This document shows positions 50,927-59,100 of a stretch of 64,000 nt of DNA, one piece after another. A program made the translations under genes and the position numbers. Source of the DNA: Glaciihabitans arcticus (lineage in GTDB: Bacteria > Actinomycetota > Actinomycetes > Actinomycetales > Microbacteriaceae); contig NZ_SISG01000001.1 in the NCBI RefSeq assembly GCF_004310685.1, forward strand, positions 1,736,001 to 1,800,000. Direction: 5' to 3'. Every line of letters starts with the position of its first letter. The first letter of the stretch is position 1. The notes beneath the pieces are model-generated. The model did not search any database and was not told the DNA's origin. It saw only the letters and a list, made by a program, of their open reading frames with translations.

Positions 50927-51862
50927 CTACGTCGAGCGGAGGACACTCGCCGTGCCCGAGACCACAGCCCTGGCGTGGTCGACGAGTTCCTTGTCGGCGG
51001 TGAGCGCATCCCGGTAGGAGGGGTAGAGCGGCTTCCAGCCGAGATCGGCCTTGGCGCGAGCGTTGGAGACCTTCATCGCGGTCTCGGCGGTGAGCTGTGC
51101 AGCGAACGGTGCCGCGAGGTGGGTGAACCACGAGGACTGGCCGTTCGGCTCGGCGCGGCCGAAGGTCTCGGCGCGCGCCCGCTGCAGCTCGGCCCAGCTG
51201 ACCGGCTCGTCGTCGACGATGTTGTACACGCTGCCCGGCGCACCGGTCTCGAGCGCGAGAACCGTCGCCGCCGCAGCGTCATCGAAGTGCACGAACGGCA
51301 GCACGCCGTCCCAGTCGCGCACGATTCCACGGATCGGTCCCCGACCGCGGTAGAGCATTCCGTAGCGCAACGCGACCCCGCCATAAGCGCGAGCCTGCTG
51401 TTCGCCTGAGAGCAGGGACTTCTGCACGGCGTCGAGGCGCGTGCCGGGCAGCTGCCCGAAGGGCGACTCCTCGTCGAGGATGCGCGAGCCGTGGTCACGG
51501 AAGCCATAGCCGTAGACGTGGGAGGAGAAGATGAACTTCTTCGCACCGGTCAGGCGAGCCGCGGCAAGCAGCGTGCTCGTACCCTCCGAGCGCAGTCGGT
51601 TCGTCTCGCGCATGTCGACGAAAGTCAGTGGCGTGCGCGCGAGTGAGCTGAGGGCGTGGATGACGGCATCGAACTCGAAGCCCTCGATCAGCTCGAGAAA
51701 GGCCTGTCGGTCGACCACGTCGGTGACGAGTTCGGTCGCGCCGGTGAATTCGAGGGCCCTGCGTTTGCGCGTCGTACCGGTCACCTCGTGTCCGGCGGCG
51801 ATCAGCTGCGGGATGAGATACCGGCCGATCGCTCCGGAAGCACCAGCCAGGAGAACGCGCAT
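50927..51862 (-). CDS. NAD-dependent epimerase/dehydratase family protein
   Basis: The 311-residue short-chain dehydrogenase-type protein has the N-terminal NAD(P) motif GASGAIGRY (7-15), a Tyr-centred segment in HVYGYGF near 117-123 and a later VYNIVDDEPVSW stretch typical of nucleotide-sugar epimerase relatives. Substrate is not predictable; extended SDRs of this type act on sugars or related alcohols. It lies 9 bases upstream of mfd on the same strand, so it may be co-transcribed with it. Confidence 0.88.
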   Translation of the reverse strand: MRVLLAGASGAIGRYLIPQLIAAGHEVTGTTRKRRALEFTGATELVTDVVDRQAFLELIEGFEFDAVIHALSSLARTPLTFVDMRETNRLRSEGTSTLLAAARLTGAKKFIFSSHVYGYGFRDHGSRILDEESPFGQLPGTRLDAVQKSLLSGEQQARAYGGVALRYGMLYRGRGPIRGIVRDWDGVLPFVHFDDAAAATVLALETGAPGSVYNIVDDEPVSWAELQRARAETFGRAEPNGQSSWFTHLAAPFAAQLTAETAMKVSNARAKADLGWKPLYPSYRDALTADKELVDHARAVVSGTASVLRST

Positions 51863-51935
51863 TCTTTGAGTTTATCTATGGGTAGACGGAGGGGTTTACT
51901 CGCTGGCCGAATTTTCAGCCAATAGTGCCGGAACG

Positions 51936-52535
51936 TTACGGCTTCTCGGCGACCGTGTGCACCTTGAGCTGGGCAGCGGTGAGTCCCTGCGAAGCGATGA
52001 GTTCGACGGCATCCGCTGCATCTGACAACAGGTTCGGCAGCACCGCACGTTCGTCGCCCGCGAAGTCGCGCAGCACGAAGTCTGCAGCCGGCTGGTGACC
52101 CGGAGGCCGGCCGATGCCGATGCGCACGCGCAGGAAGTCGGGGGTGCCTGTCGCGGCGATGATGTCACGCACGCCGTTGTGGCCACCGTGGCCACCGCCG
52201 CGCTTGAGCTTGATGCTGTCGAACGGGATGTCGAGTTCGTCGTGCAACACAATGAGCTGCGACGGCTCGATCTTGTAGAACCGCAGCAGGCCTGCGACCG
52301 GGCCGCCCGACACGTTCATGAACGTGTGCGGGCTCGCGAGGATGAGTCGCGGACCGGTGCCGCCGCCGCGTCCTTCTGCGACGGAAGCGCCTGCCTTGTG
52401 ATTCTTGAAGCTGAGTGATGCCCGGTGCGCGAGTTCCGCGATGGCCATCTGCCCCACGTTGTGACGATTGCCGGCGTAGCCGGGCCCGGGGTTACCGAGC
52501 CCGACTACAAGCCAGGGTGTTGCGTCGTCAGGCAG
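51936..52535 (-). CDS. pth: peptidyl-tRNA hydrolase (non-canonical start)
   Basis: The enzyme frees tRNA from peptidyl-tRNA. The conserved N-terminal segment LVVGLGNPGPGY with Asn and the catalytic His in GNRHNVGQ is present in frame, followed by SPHTFMNVSG, HDELDIPF and RGGGHGGHNGVRDI. Downstream GTG or ATG starts (52457, 52448) would delete the catalytic residues. Upstream of them no ATG, GTG or TTG occurs before an in-frame stop, leaving CTG (52535) or ATC (52538). GGAG lies five bases before the CTG, inside the end of the L25 gene. Length would be 199 residues. A sequence error is the alternative. Confidence 0.9.
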   Translation of the reverse strand: MPDDATPWLVVGLGNPGPGYAGNRHNVGQMAIAELAHRASLSFKNHKAGASVAEGRGGGTGPRLILASPHTFMNVSGGPVAGLLRFYKIEPSQLIVLHDELDIPFDSIKLKRGGGHGGHNGVRDIIAATGTPDFLRVRIGIGRPPGHQPAADFVLRDFAGDERAVLPNLLSDAADAVELIASQGLTAAQLKVHTVAEKP

Positions 52536-52537
52536 GA

Positions 52538-53158
52538 TTACTCCGCGGCTGCTTCTTCATCGGCGGGGGCGTCGCCCTCGGCCTCTGCTGCGTCGTCCTC
52601 GCCGAGGTCCTGCTCGCTGGCGGTCGAGACCGCAACGATGAGCACGTCTTCGTCGGTGATGAGCGAGGAACCGGTCGGCAGTTCGAGGTCCTTGGCGAAG
52701 AGCTGGAAGCCAGCCTCCTTGCCCTCGATGCTGACGACGATCGACTCGGGGATGTGCGTGGCCTCGGCCTCGAGCGACACCGAGTTGGAATCCTGGTTGA
52801 CGAGCGTGCCGGGTGCGGCCTCGCCCTCGAGGTGGATGGTCACGTCGACGGTGACCTTCTCGCCCTTGCGCACGACGATGAGGTCGATGTGCTCGATGAT
52901 CTGGCGAACCGGGTCCTTCTGCACGTCCTTGACGAGCGCGAGCTGCGTCTTGCCGTCGATGTCGAGCTCGAGGACCTGGTTCGACTTGCGCAGAATGAGT
53001 CCGACCTCGTGGCCGGGCAGCGTGACGTGCTGCGGCTCGGTGCCGTGGCCGTAGATGACGGCGGGGATCTTGCCGACGGCGCGGATCTTGCGCGCGGCGC
53101 CCTTGCCGAAGGACTCGCGTGCCTCGGTCTTCAGGTGGTTGCTGGGTGCTTCTGCCAT
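52538..53158 (-). CDS. rplY: 50S ribosomal protein L25, CTC form
   Basis: The 206-residue protein has the L25 5S-rRNA-binding domain (about 8-95; RESFGKGAARKIRAVGKIPAVIYG of over 20 residues begins near 14) and the longer C-terminal TL5/CTC domain (about 100-185), with an acidic Ala/Glu-rich tail. It binds 5S rRNA in the central protuberance of the large subunit. It is directly upstream of pth and overlaps its ribosome-binding region, so the two are co-translated. Confidence 0.96.
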   Translation of the reverse strand: MAEAPSNHLKTEARESFGKGAARKIRAVGKIPAVIYGHGTEPQHVTLPGHEVGLILRKSNQVLELDIDGKTQLALVKDVQKDPVRQIIEHIDLIVVRKGEKVTVDVTIHLEGEAAPGTLVNQDSNSVSLEAEATHIPESIVVSIEGKEAGFQLFAKDLELPTGSSLITDEDVLIVAVSTASEQDLGEDDAAEAEGDAPADEEAAAE

Positions 53159-53339
53159 GGTGATGACTCCAAAAGTAGGTGACCCCTGTGCTGAGCGCAG
53201 GGCCAGGATTTCTCAACTCGAACGCATGTCAGCGTGAGGATGACCAGGCCGGCCACTCCACCGCGTCGATAACGGAACCCGAAGGATTCCCTCGCCGAAG
53301 TACAAGGGCCGAGTTTACACGGATGCGCTCTTGTGCGCT

Positions 53340-53380
53340 CCCCCGAAGCCAACTAACGTTCGAGGAACGAAAGTCGGGGG
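53340..53380 (+). promoter_or_regulatory. nested hairpin that could mask the ribosome-binding site of the DUF1800 gene
   Basis: CCCCCGA (53340-53346) pairs with TCGGGGG (53374-53380), enclosing a second repeat CGTTC-GAG-GAACG (53357-53369). The right arm is the G-rich ribosome-binding region just before the GTG at 53387. Folding would therefore limit translation. The rest of the 228-base gap from 53159 shows nothing else recognisable. Confidence 0.35.
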
Positions 53381-53386
53381 GCCAAC

Positions 53387-55102
53387 GTGAACGAGATTCG
53401 AACGCCGCAGTCGTCCCGTCGCGCGTTCTTCGGGCTGGGCGGTCTCGCCGCAGCCGGACTGATCGCCTCCGACCTGGTCGCCGCTCCCGTCGAGCCGGCA
53501 CAGGCTGCTCCCCCGGTGCCCCGGCCGCGCGAAGTGGATCCCGAGCCGCTGCCCGTGCGCAGCGAACCGTTCGCCGACGGCGGCCCCGAGACCCGCGACG
53601 CGAGCATCTCCAGCGCCGTCCCCACGGCGGCACCCGTTGCCCCGGGCAGGCAGTACACGACCTTCTCCGCCGCGGCGAAAGCGGCAGGAGCCTCGACCTC
53701 GGCTGTTTTCCCCGGATATAACCCCACCGGTCACCTGCTCCGTCGAGCGACCTTCGGGGCGCGCTCGAGCGATGTCGCGCAACTCAAGCAGCTCGGGGTG
53801 AACAAGTGGATCGCCCGCCAGCTCGCGCCGGCCACGTTCGCCGACCCGATCGGCAATGCGGCGTGGAAGGCCTATCCGCTCGCGGGAGCGAGCGCGGCGG
53901 TCATCCGTAAGTCGATCGCAGAGTTCAGTTGGGATGCGGTCTTCCAGACCGCCCAGGCATCCCTCGCGCGACAGGTCTTCTCGAACCGGCAGATCTACGA
54001 GGTCACGGTCGACATCTTCGCCAATCACCTTCACGTGCCGCTTCCCGGGGAGCAGTGGCACACGGCGCCGAGCTACCTCACCGGCGTTATTAGAAAGTAC
54101 GCGTTCGGGTCGTACACCTCGATGCTGCTCGCCGCGATGAAGCACCCGGCGATGCTGAACTTCCTCAACAACGACGAGTCGCGCAAGGCCAACGTCAACG
54201 AGAACCTCGGCCGCGAGCTGCTCGAACTGCACACCGTCGGCATAGCGAGCGGTTACACGGAGGCCGATGTTCGCAACAGCGCCGCAATTCTCTCCGGGCG
54301 CAGCTGGAACTGGAAGACCGGCGCCTACGTCTACAACGCCGCGGATCACGTCACCGGCCCCGTGCGGGTACTGGGCTTCAGTCACGCGAACACGACTGCC
54401 GCGGGCGGACAGGCGGTCGGCGACGCCTACCTCGCCTACCTCGCGAAGCACCCGGCCACCGCGCGCACGATCGCCCGCAAGATCGCGGTGCGCTTCGTCT
54501 CCGACAGCCCGAGCGACGACCTCATCAATCGCCTCGCCGCCGTGTACCTCAAGAAGAACACGAGCATCCTGGAGACGGTTCGCGCCGTGTTCCTGAGCAG
54601 CGACTTCTGGGCCTCGGTGGGAACGCGCATGCGCCGCCCCCTCGAAGACGCCGTCGGAACGCTGCGCGTGCTGAACGTCGGGCGCTCGACCGCCTCGAAG
54701 ACCCCGCTCAGCTGGCTGTACTGGAACCTCAACGAGGCCGGTCACACCCCGCACGGGTGGATGCCGCCCAACGGCTATCCCGATGTCGCCGCGGCCTGGC
54801 TCGGCGCCGGAGCGATGATCCAGCGATGGAACCTGCACCGCACCTTCGCCTACGGCTGGTGGAAGGGTCTCGTCTATATCGCACCGGAGAAGATCGTGGT
54901 GCGCACCGCCAAGATGACGACGCTGCAGTGGACCACGGCCGTCTCGAAGAAGATCCTCGGCGTTGCGCCCTCGGCCGCCCACCTCGAGGCGATCATCACC
55001 GGCGTGGGCCGCACGCCCGGCTCACCCGCCCCGACGAGCGGGTGGGAGTGCGGCAAGATCACCACGCTCCTGCTCGACTCCCCCTACTTCCAGCTGCGCT
55101 GA
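53387..55102 (+). CDS. DUF1800 family protein, Tat-exported
   Basis: The 571-residue protein has a twin-arginine signal (SSRRAFFGLGG, Arg-Arg at about 11-12, followed by a hydrophobic Ala/Leu stretch) and then the DUF1800 core with its hallmark LLRRATFGA near 112-120, HLHVPLPG and ENLGRELLELHTVG. DUF1800 proteins are large, exported and functionally poorly understood. It starts with GTG. The DUF1501 gene follows after 15 bases; the pair is widespread and the proteins probably work together outside the membrane. Confidence 0.88.
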   Translation: MNEIRTPQSSRRAFFGLGGLAAAGLIASDLVAAPVEPAQAAPPVPRPREVDPEPLPVRSEPFADGGPETRDASISSAVPTAAPVAPGRQYTTFSAAAKAAGASTSAVFPGYNPTGHLLRRATFGARSSDVAQLKQLGVNKWIARQLAPATFADPIGNAAWKAYPLAGASAAVIRKSIAEFSWDAVFQTAQASLARQVFSNRQIYEVTVDIFANHLHVPLPGEQWHTAPSYLTGVIRKYAFGSYTSMLLAAMKHPAMLNFLNNDESRKANVNENLGRELLELHTVGIASGYTEADVRNSAAILSGRSWNWKTGAYVYNAADHVTGPVRVLGFSHANTTAAGGQAVGDAYLAYLAKHPATARTIARKIAVRFVSDSPSDDLINRLAAVYLKKNTSILETVRAVFLSSDFWASVGTRMRRPLEDAVGTLRVLNVGRSTASKTPLSWLYWNLNEAGHTPHGWMPPNGYPDVAAAWLGAGAMIQRWNLHRTFAYGWWKGLVYIAPEKIVVRTAKMTTLQWTTAVSKKILGVAPSAAHLEAIITGVGRTPGSPAPTSGWECGKITTLLLDSPYFQLR

Positions 55103-55117
55103 CCGCGAGGACCTGAC

Positions 55118-56503
55118 ATGAGCACGAGTACGCAGGACAACGAGATCCTCCGGTCGTTGCATCCCGACTGCCCCGACTGGGAACGGCTCGGCCCGACCCG
55201 TCGCGATGCCGCCATTCGCGCTGCTGCCGTCGCCCAGCAGATCGAAGCCGAGGAACGCACCTCGCAATGGGCCGGCGGCTTCAACCGGCGCACCTTCTTG
55301 AAGGCCGGCCTCGGCATCGGCGTGGCAGCCCTCGGCTCGCAGCTCGTGACGAGCCGCGTCTCCTACGCCTCGGCCGAGGAGGGCTCCGCCGCCGGCACGC
55401 TCGTCGTGATCTTCCTGCGGGGCGGGATGGACGGGCTCTCGCTTCTCGTTCCGACGACCGACCCGGCTCTCGTCGCCGCCCGGCCGCACGTTGCGGTGCG
55501 CCAGTCGTCCCTGCTCGCGCTGGACACAACGCGCGGGTTCGGGTTGCACCCGGCGCTCTCGCCGCTGCAGCCCCTCATCACGGCCGGCAAGGTCGCGGCC
55601 GTTCCCGCCGTGTCGACCCCCGACCTCTCGCGCAGCCACTTCCAGGCGCAGGACTGCCTCGAGCGCGGGTCCACCAACTCCCTCACCTCGGGCTGGCTCG
55701 ACCGGGTGCTCGAGGCGTCCGGACCCGGCACGACCTTCCGTTCCGTCGCGGTCGGCGGGATGACGCCACGCTCGCTGATGGGAACCTCCGGCTCGATCGC
55801 GATGAACTCCCTCGACTCGATCAAGCTCGACGGTGTCGACGCGAGCGAGACCGACCGCACGACGACGGCACTCGCGGCCCTGTACACCGGCATCGACCAC
55901 CCGATCGCGAAGCAGACGACGCTCGCGCTCGGCGCCCTCGAGACGGTCGCGAGCATCCGCAACGCGCAGCCCGCAACACCCGCCGTCACCTACCCGGAGG
56001 GCAACTTCGCCGAGGCCCTCGCCTCGCTCGCCATGCTCATCAAGGCGAAGGCAGGCGTACGCGTCGCGTGCATCGACGTGGGCGGCTGGGACACCCACAC
56101 CGGTATGGGCAACGTGGACGGCGGCGACATCATGCGCCACCTGGGCGACCTGGCCAAGGCCCTCGCCGCCTTCACCGCGGACATCGGAACGGCCGCACTC
56201 GACGAGACGACGATCGTGACGATGAGCGAGTTCGGGCGTCGTGTTCAGGAGAACGCGAGCGGCGGAACCGACCATGGTCACGGAGGCGCGGTGCTCGTGA
56301 TCGGCGGCGGCCTCAACCCGGGCGTCCACGGCCGTTGGGATGGCCTCGGCGCCGACGTGCTCGAGTCGGGCGACGTGCCCGGCTGGAACGACTACCGCGA
56401 CGTGCTCACCGAGATCGTGACGACCCGCCTCGACCTCACGCCCGGCAAGATGGCGTCGGTCTTCCCGGACTGGCACGCCGAACCCGTCGGCGTGATGGCC
56501 TAA
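55118..56503 (+). CDS. DUF1501 family protein, Tat-exported
   Basis: A 461-residue protein with a twin-arginine signal about 55 residues in (NRRTFLKAGLGIGVAALG), then a DUF1501 domain related to sulfatase/phosphatase-fold proteins: FLRGGMDGLS near 100, CIDVGGWDTHTGM near 318-330, and TMSEFGRRVQENASGGTDHG near 368-387 with conserved Asp, Glu and His residues suited to metal binding. Partner of the DUF1800 protein just upstream. Its TAA overlaps the stop codon of convergent gntK. Confidence 0.88.
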   Translation: MSTSTQDNEILRSLHPDCPDWERLGPTRRDAAIRAAAVAQQIEAEERTSQWAGGFNRRTFLKAGLGIGVAALGSQLVTSRVSYASAEEGSAAGTLVVIFLRGGMDGLSLLVPTTDPALVAARPHVAVRQSSLLALDTTRGFGLHPALSPLQPLITAGKVAAVPAVSTPDLSRSHFQAQDCLERGSTNSLTSGWLDRVLEASGPGTTFRSVAVGGMTPRSLMGTSGSIAMNSLDSIKLDGVDASETDRTTTALAALYTGIDHPIAKQTTLALGALETVASIRNAQPATPAVTYPEGNFAEALASLAMLIKAKAGVRVACIDVGGWDTHTGMGNVDGGDIMRHLGDLAKALAAFTADIGTAALDETTIVTMSEFGRRVQENASGGTDHGHGGAVLVIGGGLNPGVHGRWDGLGADVLESGDVPGWNDYRDVLTEIVTTRLDLTPGKMASVFPDWHAEPVGVMA

Positions 56504-57030
56504 CCCAGCTGCGTGACGGCCCGCGCCACGATCTCCTCCGGGCTGCCCTCGATCGAGACGGTCACCCCGTTTTCGTCGGCGGCGAGAGGCTCGAGGGTGT
56601 TGAGCTGTGAGTCGAGCAGCGTGGGCGGCATAAAGTGGTGCTCCCGCGCGGCAAGCCTCGACGCGAGCAGCTCACGCGAGCCGGTCAGCAACAGGAAGCG
56701 GGCCGCGGGAGCCTCGGCGATTATCGCCTCGCGGTAGCTGCGCCGAAGGGCCGAGCACGCGACGACAACGCCGGTGTCCGCAGCCTGCGCCATGGTCTGC
56801 CCGATGACCCGCAGCCACGGCCACCTGTCGTCGTCGGTGAGCGGGATGCCCGCGGTCATCTTGTCGACGTTGGTGATCGGATGCAGGTCGTCGCCATCCA
56901 CGAACGGCAGGCCGAGTTCGGCGGCGAGCGCCTCCCCCACCGTGGATTTCCCGGAGCCGCTGACGCCCATCACGACGATCATCGGCTGCACGCCTGGGTC
57001 GTTCGTGCCGCTGTCGGGTGTGACGGTCAT
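56500..57030 (-). CDS. gntK: gluconokinase
   Basis: The 176-residue P-loop kinase phosphorylates D-gluconate to 6-phosphogluconate. P-loop GVSGSGKS is at 22-29, the substrate segment VDGDDLHPITNVDKM near 44-58, CSALRRSYRE near 92-101, and the REHHFMPPTLLDSQ segment near 130-143, all typical of GntK. It is divergent from gnd, whose enzyme uses its product, so the two genes form a compact entry to the pentose phosphate pathway. Confidence 0.95.
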   Translation of the reverse strand: MTVTPDSGTNDPGVQPMIVVMGVSGSGKSTVGEALAAELGLPFVDGDDLHPITNVDKMTAGIPLTDDDRWPWLRVIGQTMAQAADTGVVVACSALRRSYREAIIAEAPAARFLLLTGSRELLASRLAAREHHFMPPTLLDSQLNTLEPLAADENGVTVSIEGSPEEIVARAVTQLG

Positions 57031-57093
57031 ACAGCAACGCTAGCGGTAGCCTTAAGACACAGATCCCCCCGCATGAGTTCAAGGAGTATCACC

Positions 57094-58554
57094 GTGACCA
57101 ACGACGGCACCGCACAGGCAAACATCGGCGTAGTCGGTATGGCGGTGATGGGCTCGAACCTCGCACGCAACCTCGCCTCGCGCGAAGGCAACACCGTCGC
57201 GATCTTCAACCGCTCGTACGAAAAGACCCAGACGGTTCTGGATGCGCACCCCGAAGCAGAGTTCGTGCCCGCCAAGGATTACGCGGAGTTCGCCGCCACA
57301 CTCTCCAAGCCCCGCACCGCCATCATCATGGTGCAGGCCGGCAAGGGCACCGACGCCGTCATCACCGAGCTGACCAAGGTGTTCGAGCCCGGTGACATCA
57401 TCGTCGACGGCGGCAACGCGCTCTTCACCGACACCATCCGCCGCGAGAAGGCCGTGCGCGAGACCGGCATCAACTTCGTCGGCGCCGGCATCTCCGGTGG
57501 CGAGGAGGGCGCCCTCAAGGGACCGTCGATCATGCCCGGCGGATCCGCCGAAGCCTGGGAGACCCTCGGCCCCATCCTGAAGTCGATCGCCGCGGTCGTC
57601 GACGGTGAGCCCTGCGTCACCCACGTCGGCACCGACGGCGCCGGCCACTTCGTCAAGATGATCCACAACGGCATCGAGTACGCCGACATGCAGCTCATCG
57701 CCGAGGCCTACGACCTCATCCGCCGCGGCACGGGCAAGACCCCGGCCGAGATCGCCGACATCTTCGCGGAGTGGAACACGGGCGAGCTCGAGAGCTACCT
57801 GATCGAGATCACCGCCGAGGTGCTGCGCCAGGTCGACGCGTCCACCGGTAAGCCCCTCGTCGACGTCATCGTCGACCAGGCGGGCTCGAAGGGCACCGGC
57901 GTCTGGACCGTGCAGACTTCGCTCGACCTCGGCATCCCCGTCTCGGGCATCGCAGAGGCCGTGTTCGCCCGGTCGCTGTCGTCGAAGCCGGCGCAGCGCG
58001 CAGCGTCATCCTCACTTCCCGGTCCGTCGTCGGAAGCCTTCACCCCGGCAGATCCCGATGCCTTCATCGAGGGCGTGCGCCTCGCGCTGTACGCCTCGAA
58101 GGTGATCGCTTACTCGCAGGGCTTCGACGCGATCGTCGCCGGCGCCGAGGAGTACAACTGGGACATCAAGAAGGGCGACATCGCCAAGATCTGGCGCGGC
58201 GGCTGCATCATCCGCGCCCGCTTCCTCAACCGCATCACCGACGCCTACGCCGAGAACCCCGGCCTCGTCGCACTCGTTACCGCACCGTTCTTCGTGGACG
58301 TTATGGCCGAGGCGCAGACCGCGTGGCGCAACGTGGTTGCGGATGCCGCGAAGGCGGGAATCCCGGCACCGGCCTTCTCGTCATCTCTCGCCTATTACGA
58401 CGGGCTGCGCGCCGACCGCCTGCCCGCCGCCCTCGTGCAGGGACAGCGCGACTTCTTCGGAGCGCACACCTACAAGCGCGTCGACAAGGACGGCACCTTC
58501 CACACGCTGTGGTCAGGCGACCGCACCGAGATCGAGGCCGTGGACGCGCACTAG
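57094..58554 (+). CDS. gnd: 6-phosphogluconate dehydrogenase (decarboxylating)
   Basis: The 486-residue enzyme oxidises 6-phosphogluconate to ribulose 5-phosphate with release of carbon dioxide and reduction of NADP. The dinucleotide motif is GVVGMAVMGSNLA (about 12-24), the substrate segments GAGISGGEEGA and GHFVKMIHNGIEY with the catalytic Lys, and the C-terminal HTYKRVDKDGTFHT are present. I chose the GTG at 57094, seven bases after AAGGAG; an ATG at 57073 lies upstream of that site. A strong terminator follows. Confidence 0.97.
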   Translation: MTNDGTAQANIGVVGMAVMGSNLARNLASREGNTVAIFNRSYEKTQTVLDAHPEAEFVPAKDYAEFAATLSKPRTAIIMVQAGKGTDAVITELTKVFEPGDIIVDGGNALFTDTIRREKAVRETGINFVGAGISGGEEGALKGPSIMPGGSAEAWETLGPILKSIAAVVDGEPCVTHVGTDGAGHFVKMIHNGIEYADMQLIAEAYDLIRRGTGKTPAEIADIFAEWNTGELESYLIEITAEVLRQVDASTGKPLVDVIVDQAGSKGTGVWTVQTSLDLGIPVSGIAEAVFARSLSSKPAQRAASSSLPGPSSEAFTPADPDAFIEGVRLALYASKVIAYSQGFDAIVAGAEEYNWDIKKGDIAKIWRGGCIIRARFLNRITDAYAENPGLVALVTAPFFVDVMAEAQTAWRNVVADAAKAGIPAPAFSSSLAYYDGLRADRLPAALVQGQRDFFGAHTYKRVDKDGTFHTLWSGDRTEIEAVDAH

Positions 58555-58569
58555 AACCGCCAATTGAGG

Positions 58570-58606
58570 GCCCCGATCCTGCCATTGCGCGGGATCGGGG
58601 CTTTTT
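58570..58606 (+). terminator. intrinsic terminator after gnd
   Basis: GCCCCGATCC and GGATCGGGGC form a ten-base-pair stem with a 12-base loop, followed by five T. This is a textbook plus-strand terminator 15 bases past the gnd stop codon. Confidence 0.9.
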
Positions 58607-58635
58607 CCGTTTCGCGGGCTGGCAGCATGGCATCC

Positions 58636-59028
58636 ATGAGCACCGAAACCATGAGCACCGACACCGAACTCCTCGAAGCCGTAGATGTCTACTTCCGCGC
58701 GCTGCATGCGTGCGACACAGCGCTGCTGGACGGCGTTTTCCATCCGGCCAGCACCCTGTTCGACGTCGACGAGGGCGTCATCACTGTCGACCCGTACCCC
58801 GCCTGGCGCGAGGTTGTCGCGAACCGGGTGTCTCCGGCATCCGTGGGCCAGGAACGCGACGATGAAGTGCTGCTCGTCGACTGGTTGTCGGATGACGCTG
58901 CCGTGGTACGCGTTCGGCTTCGGGTACTCGACAGCATCTTCGTCGACCAGTTGTCTTTCGTGCGGGGGCCCGAGGGCTGGCGCATCGTCGCGAAGGTGTG
59001 GCACCTGGAGACTTCGCTGGTTGAGTAG
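58636..59028 (+). CDS. NTF2/SnoaL-like small protein (DUF3225-like)
   Basis: A 130-residue protein with the cone-shaped NTF2-fold pattern: a helix pair at the N-terminus (ELLEAVDVYFRALHACDTALLDGVFHPA), a central DPYPAWREVV helix and four C-terminal strands ending in WRIVAKVWH. Several ATGs are in frame (58627, 58636, 58651); I chose 58636. The last codons (Leu-Val-Glu-stop) come from the inverted repeat that follows, so the original C-terminus may have been changed. Function unknown; ligand binding or a lyase-like role are possible. Confidence 0.7.
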   Translation: MSTETMSTDTELLEAVDVYFRALHACDTALLDGVFHPASTLFDVDEGVITVDPYPAWREVVANRVSPASVGQERDDEVLLVDWLSDDAAVVRVRLRVLDSIFVDQLSFVRGPEGWRIVAKVWHLETSLVE

Positions 59029-59100
59029 GCGCTCCAGCGCCGTATCGAAACCCGCCCGGTTTCGATACGCGAGCTCGTTCCTCGCGCGCTACTCAACCAG
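59017..59100. repeat. 84-base inverted-repeat element between convergent genes
   Basis: Ends CTGGTTGAGTAG and CTACTCAACCAG are exact inverted copies, and the centre has GTATCGAAACC and GGTTTCGATAC facing each other. The two halves differ in the inner spacer. It lies between the NTF2-like gene and the acyl-CoA ligase gene and supplies or borders both stop codons. Similar sequences are frequent at gene ends in Microbacteriaceae; a bidirectional terminator or REP-like element is plausible. Confidence 0.75.

Noticed and set aside
53357-53369. LexA (SOS) box reading of CGTTC-GAG-GAACG
   Set aside because: The spacing and orientation do not match the actinobacterial GAAC-N4-GTTC pattern, and the downstream genes are not SOS genes.
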